The position numbers and the translations under genes are program-made. Shown here one piece after another: positions 15,121 to 23,677 of a DNA stretch of 64,000 bases. The DNA comes from Pantoea sp. Lij88 (lineage in GTDB: Bacteria > Pseudomonadota > Gammaproteobacteria > Enterobacterales > Enterobacteriaceae), in contig NZ_CP118267.1 in the NCBI RefSeq assembly GCF_030062155.1, forward strand, positions 186,001 through 250,000, given 5' to 3'. Position 1 is the stretch's first letter; each line of letters opens with the position of its first letter. The notes beneath the pieces are model-generated. The model ran no database searches. It was not told the origin of the DNA and saw only the letters and a list, made by a program, of their open reading frames with translations.

Positions 15121-15264
15121 ATGATTATTCATATCCGGAACGGCAGGTTCATCTTCACCGCCAGTTCTTTAAACCGAAGCCGCCGTTTTGTCTGTTTCAG
15201 TGAAGGCATCGCCTGGACGTATGTGCAGAAGCTTGCCGCTGCCTGTGCCGCTGAAATGAGGTAA
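15121..15264 (+). CDS. small basic phage protein of unknown function
   Basis: A 47-residue protein, MIIHIRNGRFIFTAS to CAAEMR, starting at the ATG after ACGGAGACAAAGC directly behind terminator 3. The longer in-frame version would begin within the previous gene. The N-terminal half looks like a short beta sheet and the C-terminal half a helix rich in Ala and Cys. No family is recognised. The next gene starts 5 bp after its stop, so they are co-translated. Confidence 0.55.
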   Translation: MIIHIRNGRFIFTASSLNRSRRFVCFSEGIAWTYVQKLAAACAAEMR

Positions 15265-15269
15265 CGGTG

Positions 15270-15476
15270 ATGTCCAAGCCACATGCCCCCGTCCGGATAA
15301 TAAGGCGTGCTGAGCGCATTATGCGCTTATGGCGTACCGGGCAAATCCGGGCGAGGCGAACCTATCGGGGTCAGTATCTTACGTTAAGGGTTACGCCGCA
15401 GTGGAGACTGTTATCGAAAGACAATGGACAGAACTGGGAATTACTCAGTCATGCGGATTACGACAATCAGATTTAG
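15270..15476 (+). CDS. small very basic phage protein of unknown function
   Basis: A 68-residue protein, MSKPHAPVRIIRRAERIMRL to HADYDNQI. A GTG directly precedes the ATG, so either could start it; GAGG at 15258-15261 favours the pair. The N-terminal half has many Arg residues (RIIRRAERIMRLWRTGQIRARRTYRG), suggesting nucleic acid binding, and the C-terminal half looks like the short beta hairpin seen in small phage ParE-like or Kil-region proteins. I do not recognise it. Confidence 0.55.
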   Translation: MSKPHAPVRIIRRAERIMRLWRTGQIRARRTYRGQYLTLRVTPQWRLLSKDNGQNWELLSHADYDNQI

Positions 15477-15720
15477 TCTGGATGTTTCAGCCGTAATGAC
15501 CGGTATAGGGCAAAACCGAGAAATTCGCTAGTGGACGCTGAAAAATCACAGCATCGCCCTGCTGTCCATAAACGCTGGCTCGCAAATGCGGAGACCCGGA
15601 GCCTGGCTCCGATCAGAGCGGGCGGCATCCGGGAGAAACCAGGTCCGGGATAACAGCCCGTTCTGGCGGGTCACCAACCCCGAAGTTAAACGGTTATTTT
15701 CACTTAAAGGAGATTAAAAG
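15477..15720 (+). other. GC-rich structured non-coding region in the left operon
   Basis: No ORF with a ribosome site is seen in 244 bp. It contains a perfect hairpin CGGAGC-CTG-GCTCCG (15597-15611), a CCCG/CGGG hairpin around 15657-15671 and several more GGGA/TCCGGG complementary tracts, so the transcript should be strongly folded. It may be a non-coding RNA, a regulatory leader for the gene at 15721, or a lost gene. Confidence 0.4.
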
Positions 15721-15945
15721 ATGAAAATTCAGTACATCGCGACCTCAACAGAGGGCACGCTCCATATCAAATCCTGCGTTCTTCGGGCATTTATCCATGA
15801 ACGTGTTGTCAGGGCGGCTCTCATGGCCGCACCGGATGCCCGGGTGACCCACACTGGTACGTTTGTTATTCATACGCGCATATCAGGAGACCCGGCACAA
15901 ATCCTTGCAGCCACCCGCGCGGCCCGTCGTGAAGAAGAAGAGTAA
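15721..15945 (+). CDS. small phage protein of unknown function
   Basis: A 74-residue protein starting after AAAGGAGATTAAAAG. It has an N-terminal beta strand (MKIQYIATSTEGTLHI), a helix and a long C-terminal helix ending in RREEEE. Length and charge pattern resemble small hypothetical proteins of lambdoid left operons near recE/exo genes. No family is recognised. A 131-bp gap follows before the next gene. Confidence 0.6.
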   Translation: MKIQYIATSTEGTLHIKSCVLRAFIHERVVRAALMAAPDARVTHTGTFVIHTRISGDPAQILAATRAARREEEE

Positions 15946-16076
15946 ACGCAGGGTCTGATGCCGTCGTGCACGGCCTTAATGACACCTGAGTAAACACCTC
16001 ATCCCTGCCCCTCGTCATACTGCCGGACTTATCAGAACCGGAACAGGTTAACTGACTATTCAAAGGACCATTTCCC

Positions 16077-16286
16077 ATGATGCAACCAGACATCAGGGGC
16101 GATGCTGCTTTTGCTCGCCCCTTTAATGCCATCCGCGATATCGAGTTTGCGCCTGAAAACATTGTCAATGGTGCCAGCTTTTCATCGCCCACCTCCCCGG
16201 CATTGCCACCTCAGCCACCTCTGCCCGTGATGCAGGTGGTGTTTGACCGGTTTGTCGGCATTCTTCTTAAGGAGGGAAAGCCATGA
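16077..16286 (+). CDS. small phage protein of unknown function
   Basis: A 69-residue protein, MMQPDIRGDAAFARPFNA to LLKEGKP, after AAAGGACCATTTCCC. A Pro-rich stretch (SFSSPTSPALPPQPPLPVMQ) separates two short structured parts. Its stop overlaps the next start (ATGA at 16283-16286), so translation is coupled. It belongs to a tight block with the gene at 16283 and the RecE-type nuclease. No family is recognised. Confidence 0.65.
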   Translation: MMQPDIRGDAAFARPFNAIRDIEFAPENIVNGASFSSPTSPALPPQPPLPVMQVVFDRFVGILLKEGKP

Positions 16287-16576
16287 TCACACCCTATGCT
16301 TTGCTGGAACGTCATAAAGACCACCTGGATGCCCAGGAGCAGGACGCAATCAGGAAAGAACAGTGGATCGATGACGAAGCCCAGCGCCTGCTGTCCTGTT
16401 TTCCTGACCACCTTCACCTGTTCCGTCACTGGAACCTGCATCCTGATGCGATGAAGTGCTGTGCCCACCCTGAAGCCGCTGAGGAATACATCAGCTTTAT
16501 CACGAATCTGGCCTACCTGCAGGCGGCCCGAAATTACGACCTTCAGGTGCTGCTTGGCTGGGAGGAACCAGCATGA
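16283..16576 (+). CDS. small phage protein of unknown function upstream of the RecE-type nuclease
   Basis: A 97-residue helical protein (MITPYALLERHKDHLDAQEQ to LLGWEEPA), with two His-rich helices (FPDHLHLFRHWNLHPDAMKC). Its start overlaps the previous stop and its stop overlaps the start of the nuclease gene, both by four bases. Such coupling suggests the three work together, possibly in the phage recombination function. No family is recognised. Confidence 0.65.
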   Translation: MITPYALLERHKDHLDAQEQDAIRKEQWIDDEAQRLLSCFPDHLHLFRHWNLHPDAMKCCAHPEAAEEYISFITNLAYLQAARNYDLQVLLGWEEPA

Positions 16577-17379
16577 TGAAACCGGGTATCTATGAAGGCC
16601 TCAGCAATGAGGCCTATCACGCCGGTCCCGGCGTCAGTAAATCGCAGCTCGATGACATTGCGGTTAACCCGGCCATTTACCTTTGGCGCAAACATGCGCC
16701 TGTGGATACGGATAAAACAGCCGCACTGGATATGGGAAGCGCGCTGCACTGCATGCTGCTTGAGCCTGAACAGTTTGATAAGCGCTTTATTGTGGCTCCT
16801 TCTTTTAACCGGCGCACCTCTCAGGGTAAAGCAGACGAAGCAGCATTTCTGAATGAGACGCGCATCCGGAACATGACTGTTATGGATGCAGAACAGGGCC
16901 GGAAACTTCAGCTCATGAGAGAGAGCGTGCTGGCGCATCACGCTGCACGCTTTTTTCTGGAGGCTGAAGGCCCGTGTGAATCCTCAATGTACTGGTCCGA
17001 TCCAGAGACAGAGGAGCTCTGCCGCATCCGTCCGGATAAATATCTGACCGGCAGGCCTGTCATTGTTGATGTGAAAAAGGTCAGTGATATGGCCCGCTTC
17101 GCCCGGCACATCGGGGAGTTCCGGTACCACGTTCAGGCAGCCATGTACTGCGAGGGCTTTTATCACTGCTTTGGCACGTATCCGCAGTTCGTTTTTATTG
17201 CGGTCAGCGAGTCGATCGACTGTGGCCGCTATCCGGTTCGGGTGTATGAGCTGCATGACGATGACATGAGCGCGGGTTCCACCCTCTTCCGTCGTGATTT
17301 GAGCACATTCCATGCCTGTCGCCTCAGCAATAACTGGGGCGGCGTAGAAATAATTCAGCGCCCTGTATGGGCACGTTAA
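16573..17379 (+). CDS. recE: RecE-type 5'-3' exonuclease (exonuclease VIII C-terminal domain)
   Basis: The 268-residue protein is the size of the catalytic C-terminal part of RecE and shares its start (GIYEGLSNEAYHAGPGVSKS, QLDDIAVNPAIYLWRKHAPV) and the PD-(D/E)XK core: RPDKYLTGRPVIVDVKKVSD and YHVQAAMYCEGFY. The enzyme digests one strand of linear duplex DNA to leave 3' tails for RecT annealing. It is coupled to the upstream small gene by an ATGA overlap and precedes recT by 14 bp. Confidence 0.93.
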   Translation: MMKPGIYEGLSNEAYHAGPGVSKSQLDDIAVNPAIYLWRKHAPVDTDKTAALDMGSALHCMLLEPEQFDKRFIVAPSFNRRTSQGKADEAAFLNETRIRNMTVMDAEQGRKLQLMRESVLAHHAARFFLEAEGPCESSMYWSDPETEELCRIRPDKYLTGRPVIVDVKKVSDMARFARHIGEFRYHVQAAMYCEGFYHCFGTYPQFVFIAVSESIDCGRYPVRVYELHDDDMSAGSTLFRRDLSTFHACRLSNNWGGVEIIQRPVWAR

Positions 17380-17393
17380 CAGGAGTAAGCATT

Positions 17394-18473
17394 ATGCAAA
17401 ATCAACTGATGATCTCTGCGCCGGACAGCGCGGACACAACTGCCACTATTTTCAGCCCTGATGCCCTGGATAAACTGATGCGTTTTGCAGAAATCATGGC
17501 CAGCAGCAGAGTCACTGTCCCTGCTCACCTCGCGGGCAAAGCCGCGGACTGTCTGGCCGTGACCATGCAGGCCATGCAGTGGCGTATGAATCCGTTCGCC
17601 GTTGCACAGAAAACCTTCATGGTGAATGGCGTGCTGGGATACGAGGCACAGCTGGTGAATGCGGTCATTAACTCCATGGCCCCAACACGGGATCGGCTGC
17701 ATTACGAATGGTTTGGGTCATGGGAAAATGTTATCGGCAGATTCACTGAGAAAACCTCATCCAAAGGCAATAAATACATCGCACCGGACTGGACACTGCA
17801 GGATGAATCCGGATGCGGTGTTCGGGTGTGGGCAACAATGAAGAACGAGCAGGAGCCGCGGGTGCTGGAACTGCTGCTCTCACAGGCACAGGTGCGGAAC
17901 TCAACACTCTGGGCGAGCGATCCGCGTCAGCAGCTGGCTTATCTCGCTGTTAAACGCTGGGCCCGTCTGCACTGCCCGGACGTCATTCTGGGGGTGTACA
18001 CACCGGATGAACTTGAAACGTTATCGCCTGCAGAACGCGACGTGACCCCGCCAGCTCATAATGATTTGAATGGGTTAATCAATCAGTCTGCCAGCACGGA
18101 GAACGGTGTTCCGCTGCAAAACCATTCTGTCCCGGACCTGCGAACTGAAGAGATTAAAGCAGAAACGCCCGTGCCTGCAGCGCCACCAGCCAGCCCGGTC
18201 AGATCGCCTGACCAGCCGGCAAGCGCACCCCCGCCCTCGCCTAAACACTGTCCGGGTAAAGAACAGGAACGCGCTGAGGACAGGGAACGTTCTTCAGAAG
18301 AACTTCTCGCTGATTTTTGTGAGGCAGCCATGAAAAGTCAGTCGGTCAGCGCACTCGCCCGCTGCTACGCCTACGCATCAAAGGTACTCAAACCGGTGCC
18401 ACCGCTGCTGGATAAAGCCACAGATGTTTTTCTGGTCAGGAAAGCCGAGATTGAAGAAGAAGCCAGAAAATAG
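17394..18473 (+). CDS. recT: RecT-family single-strand annealing protein
   Basis: The start is the ATG giving MQNQLMISAPD, preceded by AGGAGTAAGC; an in-frame ATG nine codons earlier lies inside recE. The annealing core runs from about residue 20 to 215 (DKLMRFAEIMASSRVTVPAH, MQWRMNPFAVAQKTFMVNG, LSQAQVRNSTLWASDPRQQL, LAVKRWARLHCPDVILGVYT). A Pro/Ala-rich linker (about 260-300) leads to a C-terminal helical tail, a layout seen in some RecT relatives that bind SSB or partner nucleases. With recE it forms a recombination pair. Confidence 0.92.
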   Translation: MQNQLMISAPDSADTTATIFSPDALDKLMRFAEIMASSRVTVPAHLAGKAADCLAVTMQAMQWRMNPFAVAQKTFMVNGVLGYEAQLVNAVINSMAPTRDRLHYEWFGSWENVIGRFTEKTSSKGNKYIAPDWTLQDESGCGVRVWATMKNEQEPRVLELLLSQAQVRNSTLWASDPRQQLAYLAVKRWARLHCPDVILGVYTPDELETLSPAERDVTPPAHNDLNGLINQSASTENGVPLQNHSVPDLRTEEIKAETPVPAAPPASPVRSPDQPASAPPPSPKHCPGKEQERAEDRERSSEELLADFCEAAMKSQSVSALARCYAYASKVLKPVPPLLDKATDVFLVRKAEIEEEARK

Positions 18474-18508
18474 AGGCTTACTGAACCCCGTCAATTCAGG
18501 AGTTATCG

Positions 18509-18724
18509 ATGAATCAGAGAAAGGCTGACCGCAACCAGCGTTATTACGCCGTCGCCGAGGCGGCGGCACTTGCCGAACGCTGCGAAAAGTTTGATCAGGC
18601 GGGGAAACTCTGGCTGCGGGCAATGAAGCTGGCCGTAAGACCGATGAATGCCCAGTGGGCAGAACATCGCAGTCAGTGTTGTATGAGTGCATTACGTAAT
18701 GGATGGTCTTATATCAGGGATTAA
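18509..18724 (+). CDS. ANR-family (aggregative-negative) regulator
   Basis: A 71-residue helical protein with the pattern RYYAVAEAAALAERCEKFDQ, AGKLWLRAMKLA, NAQWAEHRSQCC, typical of small ANR proteins. ANR members bind AraC/Rns-type activators and damp expression of adhesin and virulence genes in pathogenic enterobacteria; many are phage-encoded. It starts after CAGGAGTTATCG, 35 bp behind recT, and lies 600 bp before an adhesin operon. No AraC-type gene is seen in this window. Confidence 0.7.
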   Translation: MNQRKADRNQRYYAVAEAAALAERCEKFDQAGKLWLRAMKLAVRPMNAQWAEHRSQCCMSALRNGWSYIRD

Positions 18725-18899
18725 GCCAGCAGTGATTATCCAGAGGCACCCTCATCATTATGAATATTATATTCACTTTTCTGACTTCACTGATATGAAA
18801 GTGAGTGTTAGTTTCTTTACAGAAGGCGAATAAATATATACATAAAATTAAAACTCCGCGCGCTCCCTGAGTGTAACATTAATTAAGAAGACGCCACCT

Positions 18900-19208
18900 A
18901 TGAACACAAGACTGTTAAGCTATATCGACACCTTTTTATACCATTCTTCTACCGAGCCATTGCAGCAACTGGTTTATATCATCGCAAAACTGTGCCTCAT
19001 CACTGCACCCGCAGCCTGGGTCGTCAAACGCCCGACTGGCAAAGACGACAGGCTCTTTACGTCTCAGGAAGAGGCACTGGCGTTTCTGGAAAAGCAGGGG
19101 CACAGCGATGACTATGTCGCGCCACTTTTCACAACGGTAAAAGTGGATATGAGTGCAGGGGAAATCCGGCATCTGCTTTTGACGCCATTACCTGATGAAG
19201 AAGATTAG
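18900..19208 (+). CDS. hypothetical protein between phage and adhesin modules
   Basis: A 102-residue protein with a hydrophobic N-terminal half (QQLVYIIAKLCLITAPAAWV, a possible membrane or buried helix) and an acidic C-terminal half ending in LLTPLPDEED. A 175-bp AT-rich gap precedes it, enough for its own promoter. The C-terminal region (LFTSQEEALAFLEKQG) resembles short domains of unknown function seen in phage proteins. No family is recognised. Confidence 0.55.
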   Translation: MNTRLLSYIDTFLYHSSTEPLQQLVYIIAKLCLITAPAAWVVKRPTGKDDRLFTSQEEALAFLEKQGHSDDYVAPLFTTVKVDMSAGEIRHLLLTPLPDEED

Positions 19209-19313
19209 TCTCTAATTAAAAGCAGGCAATGGTTATCTTAAATCTGCAAATTTAACGCGTCATGATTGTGACTCGAAATAAAGCACAGCACCAGGGCAGT
19301 CAGGAATAATTCA

Positions 19314-20090
19314 ATGACCAGAACAACGAATGCCATTATTATTGTGGCGGCCATACTGTGCTCGCTCCAGCTTGCAAGGGGAGAAAGTATGCCGCTGGAA
19401 AATGAACTCCAGTCCTTTTCTGTAAAAACCGGCGCAACCCGGATTATTTATTCTGTGGGTTCGAATGGTGCTTCAATGACCGTGATGAACCCGCAGGCAT
19501 ATCCGATGCTGGTGCAGTCGGAAGTCATGATGGAAGACCGGAAAACCCGGGCCCCGTTTATTGTCACCCCGCCGCTGTTCCGTCTGGACGGTCATCAGCA
19601 GAGCCGGATAAAGGTTCTCGCAACCAGCAGCCACAATAATGACACGAAAGAGTCACTTTACTGGCTTTGCGTAACAGGCATCCCCCCTGAGGCGGATGCG
19701 GACTGGACGGGTGATGCGTATAAAAAGAAAAAGGCCGGGCAGCACGCCACCCTTCTGACGCAACTGCGTATCAAAAGCTGCCTGAAACTGCTTGTACGCC
19801 CATCCTCCCTCAGAGGCACACCCGAAGACTTTGCCTCCAGCCTGACCTGGGTAAAACGCGGTGAGACGCTCACGGTCAGCAACCCGACGCCCTTTTACAT
19901 GAATCTCAGAAGTGTTCAGCTTGGAAAATCGAGTGTGGCCAACCCTGAATATGTTCCTCCGATGGGTAAACGGGAACTGCGCATACCTGCGGATGCGTCA
20001 GGTCAGGTGCACTGGCGACTGATTACCGATTATGGCGGAGACAGCAAAGCGTTCACGTCCGACATGAGCACTGATCCTGTTTCTCACTGA
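19314..20090 (+). CDS. periplasmic fimbrial chaperone, FGL (Caf1M/AfaB) subfamily
   Basis: A 258-residue exported chaperone with a signal peptide (residues about 1-23) and two immunoglobulin-like domains. The long F1-G1 loop with the Cys pair (YWLCVTGIPP ... RIKSCLKLLVRP) is the hallmark of the FGL class, and the domain-2 start NPTPFYMNLRSVQLG and EYVPPMGKREL are typical. It caps subunits until the usher accepts them, by donor-strand complementation. First gene of a four-gene operon; usher gene follows after 26 bp. Confidence 0.93.
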   Translation: MTRTTNAIIIVAAILCSLQLARGESMPLENELQSFSVKTGATRIIYSVGSNGASMTVMNPQAYPMLVQSEVMMEDRKTRAPFIVTPPLFRLDGHQQSRIKVLATSSHNNDTKESLYWLCVTGIPPEADADWTGDAYKKKKAGQHATLLTQLRIKSCLKLLVRPSSLRGTPEDFASSLTWVKRGETLTVSNPTPFYMNLRSVQLGKSSVANPEYVPPMGKRELRIPADASGQVHWRLITDYGGDSKAFTSDMSTDPVSH

Positions 20091-20116
20091 GAGTACTCAC
20101 TGCCAGGATTCAAACG

Positions 20117-22600
20117 ATGACTGTTTACAGACCACTTTTCGTGGCCGGTCTGACGCTGGCTGCGGTTCAGGCAGAAGGCAAAGTCTATACCTTCAACCCG
20201 GCTCTCATTGCCGGAAGTAATAAAGAAACAGACCTCAGGCTTTTCAGTCAGGGCAGTCAGCTACCGGGCATTTATCCGACTGACATCTATCTGAACAACA
20301 CACTCATCGACTCCCGGCCAGTCAGTTACAAATTAAGGCCGGATAAATATGATCGTCAGAGACTCGTCCCTCACCTCAGTAGACCCATGCTGTCAGGTTA
20401 CGGAGTACGCATGAAGAGCTTCAAGGTTACTGAGAAGGAAAAACGCTCAGGCTTTTTTGATCTGTCGCAGATACCGGGCGCTCAGGCTGATTTCCACTTT
20501 AATGAGCAGTCACTGCATCTGAGTATTCCTCAGGTTTATCTGAAGCCCGGGTTTAAAGGCATCGCACCCCGGACACTGTGGGACGACGGCATACCTGCCT
20601 TCATCATGAATTACCGTGCGGGGACAAGCCAGAGTATTACCCATGGCCCCTGGGGAAGAAAATCTCAGTACTCCTGGCTGCAACTGACGCCAGGCGTCAA
20701 CATCGGTGCCTGGCGGCTTCGCAACGTCACCAGCTGGCAGCAAACACGTGGAACGCCCGGACGCTGGCAGGCCATGACGACTTATCTGGAGCGCGGTATT
20801 AATGGCATCAACAGCCGCCTGACGCTGGGTGAACGTTATACCGCCTCTGAGATTTTTGACAGCGTTCCCTTCAGAGGCGTCATGCTTGCCTCTGACGATC
20901 GGATGGTGCCTTCCAGCCAGTATATGTTTGCGCCGGTCATACGTGGCGTGGCGAGAACCCAGGCCCGCGTTGAGGTAAAGCAGAACGGCTACACTATTTA
21001 TAACCAGGTCGTCGCACCGGGTCCGTTCGCCCTGACTGACTTCAATCCTGCCGGCGCAGGTGGTGATTTTCAGGTTACGGTATGGGAGGCGGATGGTGTT
21101 CCTCAGGTTTTCACTGTTCCTTTCCAGACGCCAGCAGTCGCCATTAAAGAGGGCTACCTGCGCTACAGTCTGATGGCCGGGCAGTATCGTTCGTCTGACA
21201 GGAGAGTGACAAGAGCGCCGGTCATGGAAGCCACCGCCATGTACGGTCTTCCCTTTGGATTCACGCTTTATGGCGGAATCCAGGCAGCCCGGCACTATCA
21301 GTCTTCATCCCTGGGTACCGGGCTGAGCATAGGCAACTGGGGTGCACTCTCTTCAGATGTCACACTCAGCCACGCCCAGCTCTCAGGTCATGACCCGGTA
21401 CACGGTTATTCCTGGCGTATGCGGTACAGCAAAGAGTTTGTCGGGACAAATACTTCGCTGTCACTGGTCAATTTACAGTTCAGCCAGCCGGACTATCTCA
21501 CACTGGCTGAAACACTGGAGAGCTGGCGGATTGATGGAATGGCGCCAGGCATTCGCAGAAAAAGGAGAAAAAGCCGTACCGGTCTATCCATCAGTCAGGG
21601 ACTGGGTAAATGGGGTTACCTGAACGCAGGTGCTTATCAGGATATCTACTGGAACCGCGGCCTGCGCGAAAGCCGCCTTAACGCGGGATACTCTGTTCGG
21701 TTCAGGGATATGACGCTGTCATTAAACTGGTCTGCCAGTCAACGTACCAGGCACCATCCTAAGGAACAGATGATGAGCCTCTGGCTCTCTGTTCCGCTGA
21801 AAAAATGGATGGGTGGCAACACGCGCGCGTCGTACCGGTTCACGCATTTATCGTCCGGCCCTGCCACTCAATCTGCAGGCTTAAGCGGTGATGCGTTTGA
21901 TCAGCGCCTCAGCTGGAATGTTGATCAGCGTTATACCACCGGACACGCAGGAAGCCGGAGCAATGGCGACGTATCTCTGGGATGGACCGGAACCTACGGC
22001 CACATCGCAGGTGATTATAGCTATGACCGCCATTACCAGCAGTGTGCCGTTGCCATAGACGGCGGCCTTATCGCCCATCGCAATGGAATGACTTTCACGC
22101 AGGCCCTTGGCGAAACCAATGCACTCATTGAAGCCAAGGGTGCTTCAGGTGTGAAGGTATCGGGTTTTCCGGGCATTGCTACGGACTATCGTGGTTATAC
22201 AGTTCAGCCCTGGCTGAACCCCTACCATGAAAATTCTCTTTCATTAGATCCAACAACGTTGCCGTCGGAGGCTGAAATAACAATCACTGACAGTAAAGTT
22301 GTGCCTACAGCAGGGGCTATCATTCCTGTTAAATTTAAAACACGAGTGGGTGCGAAGGCAGTCATTACACTTTTGCAGCCTGATGGTACAAAAGTCCCTT
22401 TCGGCTCTGTGGTGCGAATGAGTTCAGATTCAGGAAATGAGGGTATTGTTGACAATGATGGGAAAGTCTATATGTCAGGATTACCACCCGAAGGAAATCT
22501 TACCGTCATAGGTAAAACACACTCACTCAAATGCCCTTACCATTTGATAAAAAATGACGAAGCGCACGGACTCAACTTCTTTACCGCGAAGTGCAAGTAA
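20117..22600 (+). CDS. outer-membrane fimbrial usher (Caf1A/AfaC type)
   Basis: An 827-residue usher with a signal peptide, an N-terminal chaperone-binding domain (FNPALIAGSNKETDLRLFSQ), the beta barrel with plug (about 250-330, VIRGVARTQARVEVKQNGYT, IYNQVVAPGPFALTDF) and a C-terminal domain (LPPEGNLTVIGK, LKCPYHL). It builds and exports the polymer across the outer membrane. Length is normal for the family. It is 26 bp from the chaperone gene and 11 bp from the minor-subunit gene. Confidence 0.95.
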   Translation: MTVYRPLFVAGLTLAAVQAEGKVYTFNPALIAGSNKETDLRLFSQGSQLPGIYPTDIYLNNTLIDSRPVSYKLRPDKYDRQRLVPHLSRPMLSGYGVRMKSFKVTEKEKRSGFFDLSQIPGAQADFHFNEQSLHLSIPQVYLKPGFKGIAPRTLWDDGIPAFIMNYRAGTSQSITHGPWGRKSQYSWLQLTPGVNIGAWRLRNVTSWQQTRGTPGRWQAMTTYLERGINGINSRLTLGERYTASEIFDSVPFRGVMLASDDRMVPSSQYMFAPVIRGVARTQARVEVKQNGYTIYNQVVAPGPFALTDFNPAGAGGDFQVTVWEADGVPQVFTVPFQTPAVAIKEGYLRYSLMAGQYRSSDRRVTRAPVMEATAMYGLPFGFTLYGGIQAARHYQSSSLGTGLSIGNWGALSSDVTLSHAQLSGHDPVHGYSWRMRYSKEFVGTNTSLSLVNLQFSQPDYLTLAETLESWRIDGMAPGIRRKRRKSRTGLSISQGLGKWGYLNAGAYQDIYWNRGLRESRLNAGYSVRFRDMTLSLNWSASQRTRHHPKEQMMSLWLSVPLKKWMGGNTRASYRFTHLSSGPATQSAGLSGDAFDQRLSWNVDQRYTTGHAGSRSNGDVSLGWTGTYGHIAGDYSYDRHYQQCAVAIDGGLIAHRNGMTFTQALGETNALIEAKGASGVKVSGFPGIATDYRGYTVQPWLNPYHENSLSLDPTTLPSEAEITITDSKVVPTAGAIIPVKFKTRVGAKAVITLLQPDGTKVPFGSVVRMSSDSGNEGIVDNDGKVYMSGLPPEGNLTVIGKTHSLKCPYHLIKNDEAHGLNFFTAKCK

Positions 22601-22611
22601 AGGAAAGCTTT

Positions 22612-23055
22612 ATGCATCATCGATTAAAAAGAATATCAAATCTTCTGGTCATAATGTTTATTGTTTCTTTTCAGAGCCCTGAAGCAAATACTCTTAAACT
22701 CACAATAACACCAGAACAGGATTTGTATGCTGGCAGAATAAATGATGGAGCAGAACTGGCAACAATCCACGTATCAGGGATGTCAGAATCCTGCGTGCTC
22801 AATGTGTGGATTGAACCACCCGGTAAAGAGATTATGCCGGGACATTATATATTAACTGACCGCAATAAAGGAGTAAATGAACTAAATGTAAGACTATCAG
22901 GTGATAACTGGAAACCTGACGCTCAGGCTGGAAAAGGCGTGTTGTCAACATTTACATCAAAACTCGCCACATTAAATGTTGTGAGTAATGGCGACCAGTT
23001 TATAGCAAGCCATATTTCTTCCATGCAAATTTCCGCTCAATGCCGTAATAACTAA
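22612..23055 (+). CDS. AfaD-like minor subunit/invasin of the adhesin polymer
   Basis: A 147-residue secreted protein; the ATG at 22612 follows AAAGGAAAG, and the ATG at 22591 lies inside the usher gene. After a signal peptide (about 25 residues) it has the AfaD pattern: DGAELATIHVSG, a Cys near residue 57, NELNVRLSGDNWKPD, GKGVLSTF and a final Cys (ISAQC). AfaD-type subunits cap the fibre tip or are surface invasins. The gene is AT-rich compared with its upstream neighbours. Confidence 0.8.
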   Translation: MHHRLKRISNLLVIMFIVSFQSPEANTLKLTITPEQDLYAGRINDGAELATIHVSGMSESCVLNVWIEPPGKEIMPGHYILTDRNKGVNELNVRLSGDNWKPDAQAGKGVLSTFTSKLATLNVVSNGDQFIASHISSMQISAQCRNN

Positions 23056-23123
23056 ATAACCAACATTACAAAACCAATTCAAACTAACAACTTAAATTAG
23101 CACACCACTCCAAAGGAGTTAAA

Positions 23124-23636
23124 ATGAAATTACTTCCCATAGCATTCTCAGTAGCAATATTATTTGTGTGCACTCCGGTCGCAGCTAAAGATGAATTCAA
23201 ACCTGTAGGCGATCCGGTAAGTCGTTCCGTTGATCTGGTTTTCAGAGAGAATCCTGAATTAATGTTCAGGCTTACACCAAGGCCGGACCTGGAGGCTGGA
23301 GTCAATGTAGACAATAGCCCCGTAGCGTTTTTCAGTATTTCTGCAAAATCACCAATGAATTTAGGTATACGCTGGACCCCCAACTCCGGAATCATACAAA
23401 AAGACAATTTTTTTAATATAAAAATACCCGGTAAAAATAACCCAAAAAACCAGATCAAGCTTGGTATCACTGGCTATCATGGAATGACAGGATTTGAAAC
23501 GGGAGGTGGCCATTGGGCATTTTTATCAGAAGGTCCGGTAAAAGTATTCACGGGAATCATTACCATTGAGGGTGACCAATCTGTCACTGCTGATACGTAC
23601 ACGATTAGCCTGGATGCCGCGGCATTTGTTTCCTAG
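23124..23636 (+). CDS. putative major adhesin subunit of the FGL fibre
   Basis: A 170-residue secreted protein with a clear signal peptide (cut near VAAKDE) after a CAAAGGAGTT ribosome site. The mature part is all-beta in appearance and ends in TADTYTISLDAAAFVS, comparable to the closing strand of Afa/Dr and Caf subunits (xxYTxxLxxxxx). No cysteines occur in the mature part, like Caf1. Sequence likeness to any known subunit is weak, so its receptor cannot be predicted. Last gene of the operon. Confidence 0.75.
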   Translation: MKLLPIAFSVAILFVCTPVAAKDEFKPVGDPVSRSVDLVFRENPELMFRLTPRPDLEAGVNVDNSPVAFFSISAKSPMNLGIRWTPNSGIIQKDNFFNIKIPGKNNPKNQIKLGITGYHGMTGFETGGGHWAFLSEGPVKVFTGIITIEGDQSVTADTYTISLDAAAFVS

Positions 23637-23647
23637 TGTTATCACAT

Positions 23648-23677
23648 CCGGTACGATTAACATACTAATCGTACCGG
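23648..23677 (+). terminator. terminator of the adhesin operon
   Basis: CCGGTACGATTA (23648-23659) and TAATCGTACCGG (23666-23677) form a perfect 12-bp stem with a 6-base loop, eleven bases after the last subunit gene. TATTGTATT follows, a loose T-rich tail. Confidence 0.75.
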
